Shown: positions 23,700 to 35,521 of the stretch, in pieces | Layout of the letters: each line of letters begins with the position of its first letter | How positions within the stretch are numbered: position 1 is the stretch's first letter | Origin: Macrocybe gigantea | Taxonomy: Eukaryota > Basidiomycota > Agaricomycetes > Agaricales > Callistosporiaceae | Assembly (NCBI GenBank): GCA_011319805.1 | Contig: SJRY01000268.1 | Span: forward strand, 124,001 to 188,000 | DNA: 64,000 bases | Reading direction: 5' to 3' | Translations under genes and position numbers: made by a program | Notes under the pieces: model-generated | What the model was told of the DNA's origin: nothing | Seen by the model: the letters and a program-made list of their open reading frames with translations, nothing else | Databases searched by the model: none

Positions 23700-26600
23700 A
23701 TGCAGTTCGACGCTCCCCAGACCAACGGCGCATCTGCCGCCCCCAAGGTATTTTCTTCTCTCCTCGTCCCGCTGACGTTGCTCATTTCGTCATACAGCCA
23801 TCCAAGTCCAGAATCAACTTCACGACCTCACCAAAAACCTGCCACCTCCCAGGAAGCAGAACACTGCGTGCGACGCTTGTCGGTCCGTTTCCGCACAGAT
23901 CGTCCCTTTCCAGCACCCGGTCTTACCCTCCCCTCTTCAGATCTCGCAAAGTCAAGTGCAATCGACTGCCTGGCCAGGACAAGGTATTTTCCGCATCACA
24001 TACTCCGTTTCTCAGTCTGACCGGTTTCCGCAGTGCCAAGTGCGCCGTTCATTCACATCCCAGGCATACCATCCGTTGAGCGATGATTTCCATAGCACTG
24101 TCTAGCTAAAAGTTATCCCTGCACGTCCGTATCTGCACCCCATCGTCCTATCGTCCTGTCCTGACTGATCTGCCCAGACATTACGTACAACAGGCCACAA
24201 GCGAGAAGAAACGCAATGCTTCTGTCACTCGCAGGCCAAGAAACCTCAGCGCTGCGGGCCACCCGAGATATTCCATGACCGTCTTGGATGCCTCTGGCCA
24301 GCCCAGCGTGGTCCTCGGACACTTCGCCGCACCACCATCACCAAGGTATCCTTTTTCTGCTTCATTTGCGCGCTTTTCGGTTTGGTTGGGCTGACCATGA
24401 GAAAATAACAGTTCTTCATCCCCGTTCGCTCCAAAGTTGTACGCTGTTGTGGCTCTATCTGATAAATTGGACACTCCTCAACTCCCGAATTAGATTCACC
24501 TCATTTTCAGACAAAGGTCTGGCCATTCATCCAGACATCGTCTCTCCTCATCAAAAATTCGCGCACAAATTCGATCTCCTTCGTCCGACAATAACAGAGG
24601 ACACTCCCACCACACAAGTCCTTCAATATATCTTCGCGCCTCCAGACAGCCCAATGTGCGTTGAAAGTCTATAATTTCCTTGTCCCCTGCGGAGCTTATC
24701 GAACGTTTTTATCAGTGATTCTGTTACTTCCTTCCCTGGTCACGCAAAGTCGCTATACGACCAATGGGGTGAATTGGCATCACGATTAGAAGATGACAAT
24801 TTCAAGGCCGAGTACGTATCTGCGATTTCATTTCGCAAAACGCCTTCCAGTCATGTGAACATCTAGCCTCTTTCGGCCGGTTGCACTTCCTTCTTTTATT
24901 TTTGTTTGGATGCCCCAACATTTAATTTGAACTGTGACCCCTACCAACTCGACGTCCAACATGCTCAAATGATTCATATTTGACAGATTCGCCCTTGATC
25001 TGGTGGAAGTATTTTTCCAGATTGTCCACACACGGTTACCCCTCCTTAATCCCGACCAATTTCGTCAACGCCTGCAGCTCGGACCTTCTTCCCCTACCAA
25101 GGATAGACCATTACACCCGGCTCTCGTAGCAACCGTGCTGGCATGGGGAACGAAGTTCTCCGAGCACCCTCTACTGGTCGCGGATCGGCGGCGGCCAAGC
25201 AATCAGAGCATGCTTGCGAAAACGCTTATTGATCGTGCCCGCGAGTTAGGGGAAGCGCTCAAAGTGCACCGCATACCCACTTCCGAACATGTTATCATAG
25301 GGCTATTGATTGAGCCCTTGCAAAGCCGTCAGTGATGTGACACCCATGTCTGTTTACATGCGATCTCATGTGGCTCACTCTGTCCCCAGAGATTGTCGAT
25401 AAGACTGGTACTTTCGAAAACCTTTTCGCTGCGCTTATTCTAAGTCTATCACCTTCTGTAGGCTTCCAGGGATTCTGGCTGACGGCAGCTACGCATCACC
25501 TACTTGACCTTCAGGTATGTATCGATCAAACATCTTCTATCTAGGACGAGACCTAATCACCTGAGCAGATCAACAGAAGGGCAACCATACTCAAGTCTCA
25601 AGACCCGGAATACCGTTCGACCATGGTCTTCGCCTGGTGGATGGCATGCATATGCGATGCGTACGGCTCCGCATACTACCGTCGCAAGCCCGTCCTCGAC
25701 GATGAGGATTACGACATTGATTTTTATACGGGGGAGCCGGTCAAGCCAAATGCCACGCCCATGGCCCCATGCCTTCGCCCCGAGAGCAACTCGAGGTAAT
25801 GTCCATTTTGGTTGCGCAGCATGCCTGCCGCTGACGACCTCTCATCCTAGTCCTTGGTATAGTTCATTTCCGACAAGCCAGTAAATTATCTCATGTTTTA
25901 TTCAGGGGTACTACGATGCCGCCCATTCGCTAGCGCGCACGGTTCGGCATATGTCTCGCCAGTTATGGAAACCTGCGACAGAGAACGAAGGCATTCCTTA
26001 TGAGAACCTGCGAACGTTTGCTACAGCACTCACCAGATGGCGAGATAAATTCCTCCAGATAGTCGGGGTCCCAAAAGACTTCAGGGGCAACTGGGACTTT
26101 GTTTCTGTGAGTTCACTCTTCCCGTATCTCATACATAGGATGTCTGAACGCTGACCTTGGCTTCAGGCAGTGTCATCATGTGCTAGCGACGCAACCTACC
26201 ATGTTATGTGGATCATCCTCTTTGACGCTTTGGATGACTTTGGCGTCAAGGAATTGCGCAACAACTCCACATCGCCTTCTCTATCCAGTCATATTGAAGA
26301 AATAAAGAAGAAAATTGCGGACGAGGCTTTGCATGGCGCCTTGCGAATCGCAGGCCTAGTCAGTTGGCTCCTTTTTCTCCCATCCAACAATGATTTCTGA
26401 TCGTTTGTCTTTTCTAGGCTGCGGTATTGACGTCTCACGGTTACCTTGTCAGTTAATTCCCTCGTGGATCAGATGTTGCTATATGCTGATTGTGCACTCT
26501 CCTACCAGAGGTTGGACCCCGCAGTCATGCATGTTAGCTGCATCCAGGCAGGGACATTCTTGGCGCGCCTTGGTCGTCCTGAGGTGAAGAACTGTACCGC

Positions 26601-26889
26601 CGGTCTGAGGCAGTACAGTTATTCCTACGAAGAGGCCGGCAAGCAGGCCGAGAACATGGAACAGACATACAACAAGGTCGTTAAAGAGGGCGAACCGCAA
26701 TACCTCCATATGGCATCCATGATCACTCGGACCTTTCCTCCTCCGTCTCCTGCAGACGACGATGACATGGACATAGAAGAGACGATAACCGATGCCGTGC
26801 GTTGTACGCATCCATGATTTCGCCCTGTTGCTGACCCACACCTGTGCTTCTCTCAGTATGCGAGGGCTTCTTCGTACTCCACGTTGTGA
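23700..26889 (+). CDS. Zn2Cys6 fungal transcription factor (one or two one-base deletions)
   Basis: Binuclear-zinc-cluster regulator with a fungal-specific transcription factor middle domain. The zinc cluster is spread over four exons: ACDACRSRKVKCNRLPGQDK, then CQ, then HCLAKSYPC, giving C-x2-C-x6-C-x8-C-x2-C-x6-C, preceded by HDLTKNLPPPRKQNT. The middle domain has FALDLVEVFFQIVHTRLPLL, ATVLAWGTKFSEHPLL, GFQGFWLTAATHHLLDLQ, FAWWMACICDAYGSAYYR and RLDPAVMHVSCIQAGTFLAR, ending DAYARASSYSTL after the last intron. The CCCC run at 25765-25768 is one base short: MAPCLRPES as assembled should read PMPSPREQLE. The 5' exon starting at 23700 (MQFDAPQTNG) is out of phase with the next exon by one base, possibly another short C run at about 23743-23747, so the start is less certain. 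Target genes unknown. Confidence 0.85.
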
Positions 26890-28077
26890 ATCTTGCGCTG
26901 CCACTCACGTTGCGTCTTTATCTCTTAAGTCTCCGATGTATTATTATGCATCTCTAGTCATCTCTCGTGACTCTGATCACTGTTTTCTGCTGTAGTTACT
27001 GTTGTTTTTATAGGCGCCCTTATTATCTGTTTCGCTGCTACACGGACTATTTCCCGGTACTGTTGAAAGTTCTGTACCCGATGTGATGTAGAGAAGCATG
27101 TAACCCTCTACCCAACCCTACCGGTACCTCTCTTCATGTCCATCTGCACAGCTGCGCCAAGGCAGCCGATCCGGCCATAGCATTCAAGCTGCTCTGCTGC
27201 GTCCACCATGTTAGTATTTTCTGTATAGCTGCCGTGGCGGTGTTTTTTGAAGTACGTCACATCATCGACGGGACGTGAAAACTACGCAACATTAGAGCTC
27301 ATTGTGGCATTTAATTCGCCCGCGATGTGTTGCATTCGGGTCTTGAACGCGGCGCAAGGGCTACGTACTGCGAACGCTGCATCTCAGAAGTGGGGCAACG
27401 TATATCAGAATTCCTCGTGCACGCCCACCACCCACGTCTATATACAAGCAAAAAGAAAGGAATTCAGTCATGATTTGAAAAAGGGTCCATGACGGATAGT
27501 AATGTCATTACGATTATTTCTGAGTGAGATGAGAGTAGAGAACAGGTTGATACCAGCTTGTGGTTGCGTGTGAGTAACATAAGAGAAAAACAAATGCACA
27601 GGGCTGAAATGTGATGAGTCAAAGAGATGATCATCGGTGGGAATACATGAGTGTATGGATGGGATATGAAGTGGGTTGCATGCAGGGTCTCAGTAAACGT
27701 GGGATCAGGTGTAAGAAAAAAGGAGACCCAAAAACCGACCAAAGACAAAGAAGAAAAGAAAAAACACGGATACAGCACGCAATGCATAAGTGTTCGGGAA
27801 GCCAAAAGTTCGAGACCAAAAGAAAAAGAAACGAGTTCACCGCCAATCACACTTGTACAAAAGGAGAAGAAAGAAACCGACAGAAAACAACGGGGCACGC
27901 GTCGAAAAGCGTCCAAAACGATGGGCGATGGCTCAGACCGTGTGTGAAGGATTCTCGAAAAGAACACTGGAGCAGCTGTTGACTGCGGCCGCGGGCAGCA
28001 AAGAAGAGGAAGACAAAAAGAACGACCATGATGAAGACATCATGTTGCGTATTTCTCCGCTTCTCGGGGTGTGTCGC
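26890..28077. other. Intergenic, about 1.2 kb
   Basis: Lies between the convergent 3' ends of the Zn2Cys6 gene and the CENPB-type gene. A long open frame on the minus strand (27464-27967) is Phe/Ser-rich, antisense to A-rich DNA, and shows no family resemblance; it is probably 3' UTR. No other signal was recognised. Confidence 0.5.
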
Positions 28078-30093
28078 TCACTGTCGGCTGCGATCAAAGG
28101 GCACGCCGCTGCCTGCCTGGAAGAGCGCGCATTTGATTGTGTTGAGCATCTGCCGCTCATCTGGTTCGAGGATGCCCCGGCCGGTCGTGTCGATGAACAG
28201 GATGAGGGTGTTGACCGCCTCCTCCGCGTCCGCCAGCGTCGCCTGCCGCGGCCCAGGTGGGATTGCAGGCTGGGGTTGAGGCTGGTAGTACACCGCGGCT
28301 GCTGCTGCGACGGCCGCGGCCGCTGACGAGTCATAGTGCTGTTGAGTCGCCTCGGACGCGTTACCGCTGTGATCTTGGTGTGTGGTCGGCACAGGTGATA
28401 CATGAGGCGGGGACTCGTGTTCCTGAGAAAGAGTTTGTTGCACAGGAAGAAGTGGTGGGTCATGTACATGAGTGTGCGAGGATGAGGCGGCACTAGGCCA
28501 CGAGGAAGGCAGGCCGGCAGAGTCGGGAGTGACGATCGCCTGCTGCACGGACGGCTGTTGTTGTTGCTGGAGGTTTTGGTCGTCTTCCTCCGATTCGGGC
28601 GATCCTGGCGATTCGATCTCCATCTCGGTGCCCGACCGGTCTTGGAAAATAATTGATTTTGGGGGGATGTAGGGACTCGTTGAAATCGGCTCTGGAGGGA
28701 TGAGGTACTTTGCAGCATCGACCCAGACGCCGCCTTTTATGCCCTGCCTTTGTTTGAAATTTTCGACCCACCCCGAACTCGCTTTGAATTTCTCGTCCGG
28801 TATATGGAGTCGTCTCGCGGTCTCTTTGGCCTTGCTCCTGATCAACGAATCGGTGAGAGGAGTCTTATTATTGTAGCATTCCTCAAGCCACTTCATGAGC
28901 TGGCTTTCAACGTCCGGGAATTTTGAAGGTCTGAGCAGAATCGATGTTCATGATTGGAGAAGGACGCCCCAGGAAGAAAGCAATCACCTGTGTTTAGCGA
29001 CGCGGCCGTTCTCGTGCTCGGGGACGTTGAGCCATTTTTGCTTGTTCTTGAGAATTTTAGAGATCGTGCTGCGTTCGACGCCGTACCTCACGGCAATATC
29101 TTCCTGCCTGGCGTTAGGATACTGCTGCTGGTACAGACATATCGATTTCCGATCAACGTTGAATAGGCGCTGCTTTCTTTGCTTCATTTTTGGGGATTGG
29201 CACCAGCGGCTGCACTTGAGCGCGTGTACGGGGCAAACGTCTGGGTGTTTGGGCCCGACGCGGACGACGAAACAGATGTCAGGGCAGACGCATTGCTGAG
29301 AGCGGGCGATGGTGGGCGCTGGTTCCCCGGCCTGGAATCGGATGCGGACCTAAGGTCATACATGGGGTATGATGAGAAAGGCGACGAGAGGGATGTGGGG
29401 GTGATGGGGTGGTATGCGGAGGGCGACTGTATTTGAAGGGGTAGATTATTAGCGATAGTCAATGAAAGCCGACCATGCTGCGACTGGAATTGATCCGAGC
29501 CGTCTTTATTTGGTGTTTGCGGACGTGATGCCGGAGCGGTTTGTTCGCTCATGTATAGTGCAGAGTTATGGCGCTGGAGATTTCAAGAATACGCCGTGAG
29601 CATAAGTATGGGCTCGCAAGGAATACAAGGACGCCACCAAATGATTGGCGAGGAAAAATGAGGGGGGTAAAATACAAGGAAATGTGCAGAAAAGGCAAAA
29701 AGATAAGACACGCACCGCATGAGATGGCTGGGCCTGGTGCGATTGTCGCTGAAAGGCCGATGGCAAGGAGGCGCGCCGAGAGAGCAGGGCGTTCTGCTCA
29801 AGCGCCGCGCGTTGGCGGCGAGTAAGTACCCGACTTGGGCCGATGCTGGACTCGATCTGCGGGAATGGGGCGAGAAGGGAGTCGGTGGTTTGCTGTGCGG
29901 TGCCGAACTGGCCTTGCTGAGCTGACTGGGGGTAGGGAGGGGACGCGGAGGGCGCGGGAGAGGGGTAGTCGAGATCAGGACGATTGACCACGGCGTAGAT
30001 GGGGGACGGCTGGGCGGAGTCGGCTGGGGAGAGTGCCTGTGCGTTCCAAGTGGAATCAGGGTAGACTGCAGGGTACTGCGATTGGACGTCCAT
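28078..30093 (-). CDS. CENPB-type helix-turn-helix DNA-binding protein (one-base deletion)
   Basis: Nuclear DNA-binding protein with the tandem HTH layout of CENP-B/ARS-binding protein 1. The N-terminal ~230 residues are Ser/Pro-rich and disordered (starts MDVQSQYPAVYPDSTWNAQA). The first HTH is QRLFNVDRKSICLYQQQYPN, ARQEDIAVRYGVERSTISKI; the CENPB-type HTH is VESQLMKWLEECYNNKTPLT, RSKAKETARRLHIPDEKFKA and SSGWVENFKQRQGIKGGVW. A Gln-rich, Ala-rich and Pro-rich tail follows. There is no DDE transposase domain, so this is a host gene rather than an intact transposon. The upstream exon reads GANPQK then stops, while MKQRKQR begins in the next frame; the T5 run at 29187-29191 (+) is one base short, which joins them. 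Exons: 30093 to about 29725, about 29586 to 28987, then 28936 region to 28078. Confidence 0.82.
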
Positions 30094-33000
30094 GGTCGGT
30101 GGACGGAGGAGGAGGAGCGCTGGGCCAGGCTTATAACGACGAGGAGGGCATCAACGCCATCGTAGCCCTGCCTTTTCCGGGCATTGCCCTTTTGGGTCGC
30201 GCCTCCACCTCGGAAATGAAAAGCTCATGTTTCCGCGAGCAGATCCTATCGATGACCACCAACCATCACCACGTCCTCAAGAGCTCCTCTCTCCGTCTTT
30301 GCTGATGCTACCATCTCGGTTCGCGCCTCGTTGTCTTCGTCAGCTACAGCTTCTCTCGTTCGGCCCCTTCTAGAACACTCATTCTCTTGCTCATCCAACC
30401 CGACAATCAGTCCCAATTGCAATCCGCACGCCACTGGCATGTCCTGGTTCTTTTCCAATCGGTCATGAGAACATTTAATTATGCTCCATGCCAAGACGAG
30501 AAATCAACGGCAACCCCGGCAATCCTCGCCCAATTCATTCCCCTACTGCGCCCTCGTTGCCGTCCAACTTTCTCTTTATCAGACAGCTTTTCGCCCTTTC
30601 GATGAATCTGATGTCCAGTCAATCGGGACGGCCAGAACACCTCTGCAAAAGGACGCGACCGTGCACCCTAGGTCCTACTCCCCTGCCATTGGCCCTTTGC
30701 CCAATTTGAAAACCCAAGTTCCGTTCTTCTACCACTCTGACGGTCTTCATGGGAATTTCAATTAAGCTTAGATCTTATTTTTCATCGGGTCTTCATCCAC
30801 AGCCGTAACATTGCGTCTGATCCTTCTTCCTCATGTCCATACATAAATGACCTTCCAACGAATGCTCGAGAGCCCCTCCGTCTCGAAATGGTCGCGATGT
30901 TCCAGCCCTGATCACTTTCTGCCAGCACCTCTTTGGCATGCGCAGGGTTGGGCGGTGCCAGTGTGGTGCTGACGCCTTACACCCTTTTGGCCCATTTAGC
31001 GGTCCCGGGAGCCATGCGACGCTCAGTTTGAAAGCGATCGCTGCCTGTCCTCAAGGGGGTTTGGTATCCTTTCGATAGCAACCATGACCAGTCCCCATTT
31101 AAAGTTACATTGGCTCACCACGTTACACTTCTGACCCCAGATTCTTACAGATTCCGCACGATGGACGCAATCCCCCAGTGAAAACATCGGAGGGCGTCCT
31201 GTCCTGCAAAATTTGCACTGCTGTAGCCCTCACGAATGACTCACCGATCGATCCGTGCTCATTTGACTCTGTCCCAAGAAGCAAGGATTCGCGAACGGAA
31301 AGGTAGGCTAGTCTGTCCGTTCGTCTGATTTTTACCCGTCTTCCCATGAATTCCATTCATGCTTGTCGATTTCATCAAAACCCTCAGTCCAAATCGATAT
31401 ATGACCGAACACCCATATGCGGCCCCAGTTTTCTCAGATTCTTCATCGCCTTATCGTTGATCATTGGGGAGCGACGGCGGAGATGGCCAATTGATACCGT
31501 CTGAACTGTCCGACAACGTTACACCCTTTTCCCGTCGCCTTCGACAGCCGCGCTAGGCATCAATCATGGCTTTTCTTTCCTATTTGCGCATCGCTGCTTA
31601 CCCGCCCCATCCTAGCCGCCTCGAACCCGTCCAAATCCTTTCAGAACACCGTCCGCAATAAACCCGTCGATAAAGAGAACAAGAATTTATTTTTCGCATG
31701 CTGTCGCTCGGTAATCATCTTCATAAGCGAGGGAGAATCGGAAATTCGCGAGGGACGAGCCCTATGTTCTTCTTCACAGCATTTCTCTTCGAATGGTCGA
31801 AAAGACGGCTGCATCTTGCACATCGATTTTCCCGTGGAACAACCAACGCGCAGTAATCATCGATATACTGCGTGTCAGCTGCCATCATGCTCAAACAGCC
31901 CAAGAATGGTCCGCAATACCCAGAACTTAGGCGCGGTGCAAAAGTATCAAGAAAGTTCTTACAGTTCCCGTGAGCGAGCCAAACATCAACCTCGTGTTCT
32001 TTAATCGGTTTGGACTCCGAGGGATGCTTTATGGCGATTGATGTGTACGAAAGCATCGGGACGCTGCAGCCCTTGCAGATGTGCGCGACCGAGACACATG
32101 ACTGCCCAGAAGAAGAGAACCCCATGTTCAACCGGAGCGACGGAGAATATATGTTTCCTGATAAGAGGCGACCTTGTCTTGAATCAGCGGGGTTGACTTG
32201 CTTCACCTAAAATAGACCAACCCTGATGTTTTCGATTCCGAACGCCTGAACCTGAATTCTTGCGTATCATGCATAGTCCTTTCGACATTGTACCTTTGAT
32301 CTGAAAGCGGATCTCTCCTGCGTAGCTTCGGCAACACGAGGCTGTGTCAACCCAAACGCGCCTGAGGCGTCTCTCGATCTCATTGCCTTGCCCTCTCTCA
32401 GCAAAAGTTGCCTTCTGGCTCTCCATTTGACCCCCTTCGGAAAGCCAGAAACTTTGGGGTCCCTTCTACTCGATGACAGGCCCTCGTTTCATGCGGCGGG
32501 AATGCTCCTTGCCATGCTCGACGCCGTAGTGGTCACCGATTCGGGCAAACAGGTTTCAGAAACCATACAGTACAGTCGTGATTGCGTTTGCGAACGACGT
32601 TTTCCGGTCGCCCGAGTAGCGGAAGAAGACAATGCATCGAGATTGAGAACGCCGCACTTCTGACACAGGGGCTGTTGCTTACAGAAAGGTGCTTCTTTTC
32701 GACCTCTGCGCTTGCATTCGCTGAGTAGGCTGTGCGCCGTTTGCGGTCCGTTGGATATATTCGTTACTTTTGCCGTCCAATTGGCCCGCCCCAGCTGCAA
32801 GATAGGACGAAATCCGGAAGATGCTGAGCCGTCTATGACTTTGCACGTCAATCGACTTAATTTATATGGCAAGCACAATTTTCAGGTGCCCAGTCCTGTT
32901 TGGCAATATCACATTAAACTCATCCTGACCGGCTGTGCCCCGCAGAAGCTGTTTCAAAGGCTGGAACTCTTGAGCATCGGGCCGTTCTTTTCAATGTAAA

Positions 33001-33528
33001 GAAAAAAAAACTCGCTTACGGCGATTTCTCCCGTTTTACTCAGACTTGCTTTGCTCGAACGGAGCTGGGCAATAGGCGTTTCGACGAAGAGAACGAAGTT
33101 GTCAATTGAGAGATTGTATCAATTTGTATGCTTACATAACGGAACATGTGAATGACATCACTATCGGACCCTGATAATATATAAATGGAAAATCAGGTAC
33201 AATCTTATCGCGGGTGCAGATGGGAAATTTGATCTAGATGCCGATCTTGGAAATCTGAGTTCAATTTATATTTTTGCCGGATGGCGTGCTTCGAACGATT
33301 CCCTGCCTCGCATCGTCATCGTTGTAGTTGAACAACGCTTGCGACGCAAGCATCGCAGTGCTCTCTTGCCATGGAAAAAGCGGTAATTTCTGACTCATCT
33401 TACGAGCGGTGGATTTCGGAAGATATTGACCCATGTCGGAGCACAACGGAGCTTCACGATCTTATAAAAAAGTCGAGTCAAATCACAACATAGCCACTCC
33501 ACGTCGACAAGTCTCATCGTCATTAACG
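30094..33528. other. 3.4-kb region without a recognisable gene
   Basis: The longest empty stretch in the window, between the divergent starts of the CENPB-type gene and AOX. It is pyrimidine-rich on the + strand at 30100-31700 and AT-richer at 33000-33300. Reading frames of up to 161 codons (for example 31721-32206, minus) show no domain, low-complexity or splice pattern that I can support. It probably contains long promoters or 5' UTRs; a rapidly evolving gene or transposon remnant cannot be excluded. Confidence 0.4.
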
Positions 33529-35264
33529 ATGCAAAGGGCTCTTTTCCATACTTCTGCCCCCTGCGACGCTGCGGACTGCTATGTTCAGGGAGATACGCGC
33601 CTACAGCGCCGTTGTATCATCGATCTTTTATCACAGGTGCGGTGAGATATAACAAGACCCAGCCATCGTCGCCTCCCAGCAGTGCGTTTTCTTAAGATGA
33701 GTTAAAACATCCTTGTTGTTGCTAACCGTCAACGTTATCCAGAAGCAGGTGCTGACGCAAGGAGCTCTGCGACGAATGCCAATTCGCAGCTCACCAAACA
33801 TGATGCCGTGAGCACTGTCCCTGGAGATCTCATTGTCCGGGGAGATTGGGTCTTGTTCCACCCGGTGTACACGCCAGAGGAACTCAAGGCTGTCAAGGTT
33901 CGTACGCCCGTAAATGTTCTATGCTCCACCTGTCGATCTCTGACCGATTTGTCTGTTTTCACGCCTTTGTAGGTTTTGCACCTCGAGCCAAAGACACTCT
34001 CCGATCGGGTGGCTCGGGGTCTTGTAAAAGTAGCTCGAGCTATATTCGATTGGGTTTCAGGATACAAACATCCCACCTCGCCTCCCGAACCTAACGCGTC
34101 TATTGAACAGCTCAGAAAGAGCGGACATCTACTAGACGACAGGGCATGGCTGGCCGTGATTCTCTTTTTTCTTTCCCCTTTTGGTCTGAACTGATCCCGC
34201 CTGTCCTTGCTGCAGCGAATTTTGTTCCTTGAAAGCATTGCGGGAGTGCCTGGCATGGTCGCCGCTACTTTGCGACATTTGACCAGCCTTCGTGTCATGG
34301 TGAGGAATGCGATTCATTAACTGTTCATGCTCAGCCCCCCTGATGTTTCATCTACCAGCGTCGTGACAGTGGATGGTACGTTCCGCACGTTCTCGGCGGA
34401 TGGAGCTCGCTTACTGACCATGAGGACAGGATACACACCTGCCTCGAAGACGCAGAAAATGAACGGATGCATCTCATGTATGTTAGCTGTCATATCTAGC
34501 TATTTGCAAATGCTGACATTGCGGCCCACAGGACTTTATGACTTTGCGGAAACCTTCCCTCTTTTTCCGAACGCTCATACTTGGAGCACAGGGCGTGTTC
34601 TATAACCTATTCTGTAAGCCTATTTGTCATTGACCAATCTCCCGTCTAATGATTTCCCGCCATCCCCGACAAGTCCTTGCGTACTTGGTTTCCCCTAGAG
34701 CTTGTCATCGCTTTGTTGGTTACCTCGAAGAAGAGGCCGTCTTGACATAGTGCGTCCTTACCTTGTGCATAGGTGATTACATTGTAACCCGCATTTTTTA
34801 CAGCACTCGTTGCATCGAGGATCTGGAAGCCGGTCGCATTCCGGAATGGTGAGGGTTCTAGTTCGTCTGACATAACGCGTTCTATATCTTGTTCATACAG
34901 GAAAAATGAACCGGCGCCCGAAATCGCCGTTGATTACTGGCGCCTGCAGCCTGGTGCCAAATTGCTGGACGTTCTCTATGCAGTCCGGTCAGACGAATCT
35001 ACCCATCGATTTATCAACCACAGCTTTGCCAACCTGAACCCGTCATCGGATGTGAACCCTTTGCCCTCAGGCAGCCCGATATGCATGTAAAGGGTTCTAA
35101 ACTCGGGTAAGTCTCAGACTGTCTTCACCAGATGGCGATGATCTGCTGATGCTTTGTGGAAAAGGTTTGACAGAAGCGAAGCCGAACAATACGTCAAAGA
35201 GTCGCATTCTATTCTTGAGGAAAAAACGGCCTCTCTCCAACGAGAAGCCCCCTCTGACAAGTAA
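33529..35264 (+). CDS. AOX1: Mitochondrial alternative oxidase (three one-base deletions)
   Basis: Cyanide-insensitive ubiquinol oxidase of the mitochondrial inner membrane, bypassing complexes III and IV. Di-iron ligands are visible in order: RILFLESIAGVPGMVAATLR, AENERMHLM, YLEEEAVLTY and DESTHRFINHSFANL (Glu, Glu-x2-His, Glu, Glu-x2-His). N-terminal signature: GDWVLFHPVYTPEELKAV. The C-terminal end is DMHVKGSKLG then FDRSEAEQYVKESHSILEEK. Three short runs are one base short: CCCCC 33557-33561 (restores a basic, acid-free presequence whose phase matches exon 2), TTT 34535-34537 (restores HLMTFMTLRKPS) and TTT 35060-35062 (restores NPFALRQPDMHV). With them the gene has about eight exons and is complete. 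Confidence 0.93.
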
Positions 35265-35521
35265 TTCCTATCGCTAGTATACTCAGGCATTTTTGTCGTT
35301 GTTTTCTTCTGCTTTCTCCGCCGGACTTGTAAAATAGCTTCGTATAATCCCCACTCTGCTACATACATATAACGCCATAGATTATTCTGTATTGTACATA
35401 GGAAAAGAGCTTTGCTATGTGAGCGACGTTATCCGTGGTAGCCCCTGATCGTGTTTACACGTTTATTACATACGTCAACGCAACATCACACCTTGTCTGA
35501 TGCTTTGAGACGCCCTCGCCG
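35265..35521. other. Short intergenic spacer AOX/SPO71
   Basis: About 260 bp, AOX 3' flank and upstream region of the SPO71-like gene. An upstream exon of the latter cannot be excluded. Confidence 0.4.

Noticed and set aside
26446..26520. Additional exon (MLLYADCALSYQ) in the Zn2Cys6 gene
   Set aside because: A 61-nt GT-AG intron from the HGYL codon to the ccag before RLDPAVM keeps the family frame; including this stretch would need an implausible 25-nt intron.
27464..27967. 167-codon open frame on the minus strand
   Set aside because: Phe/Ser/Leu-rich translation of the complement of an A-rich stretch, no start context, no family resemblance, and immediately downstream of the CENPB-type gene; best read as its 3' UTR.
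28078..30093. Intact DNA transposon
   Set aside because: CENPB-type domains are present but no DDE domain or flanking inverted repeats were seen.
31721..32206. 161-codon minus-strand frame in the gene-free region
   Set aside because: No resemblance to known families, unusual composition for this genome and no splice partners that extend it sensibly.
33529..35264. Programmed ribosomal frameshifting or AOX pseudogene
   Set aside because: The shifts occur at unrelated runs in many unrelated genes, lack a common slippery sequence, and each is cured by one base; assembly deletion is the simpler explanation.
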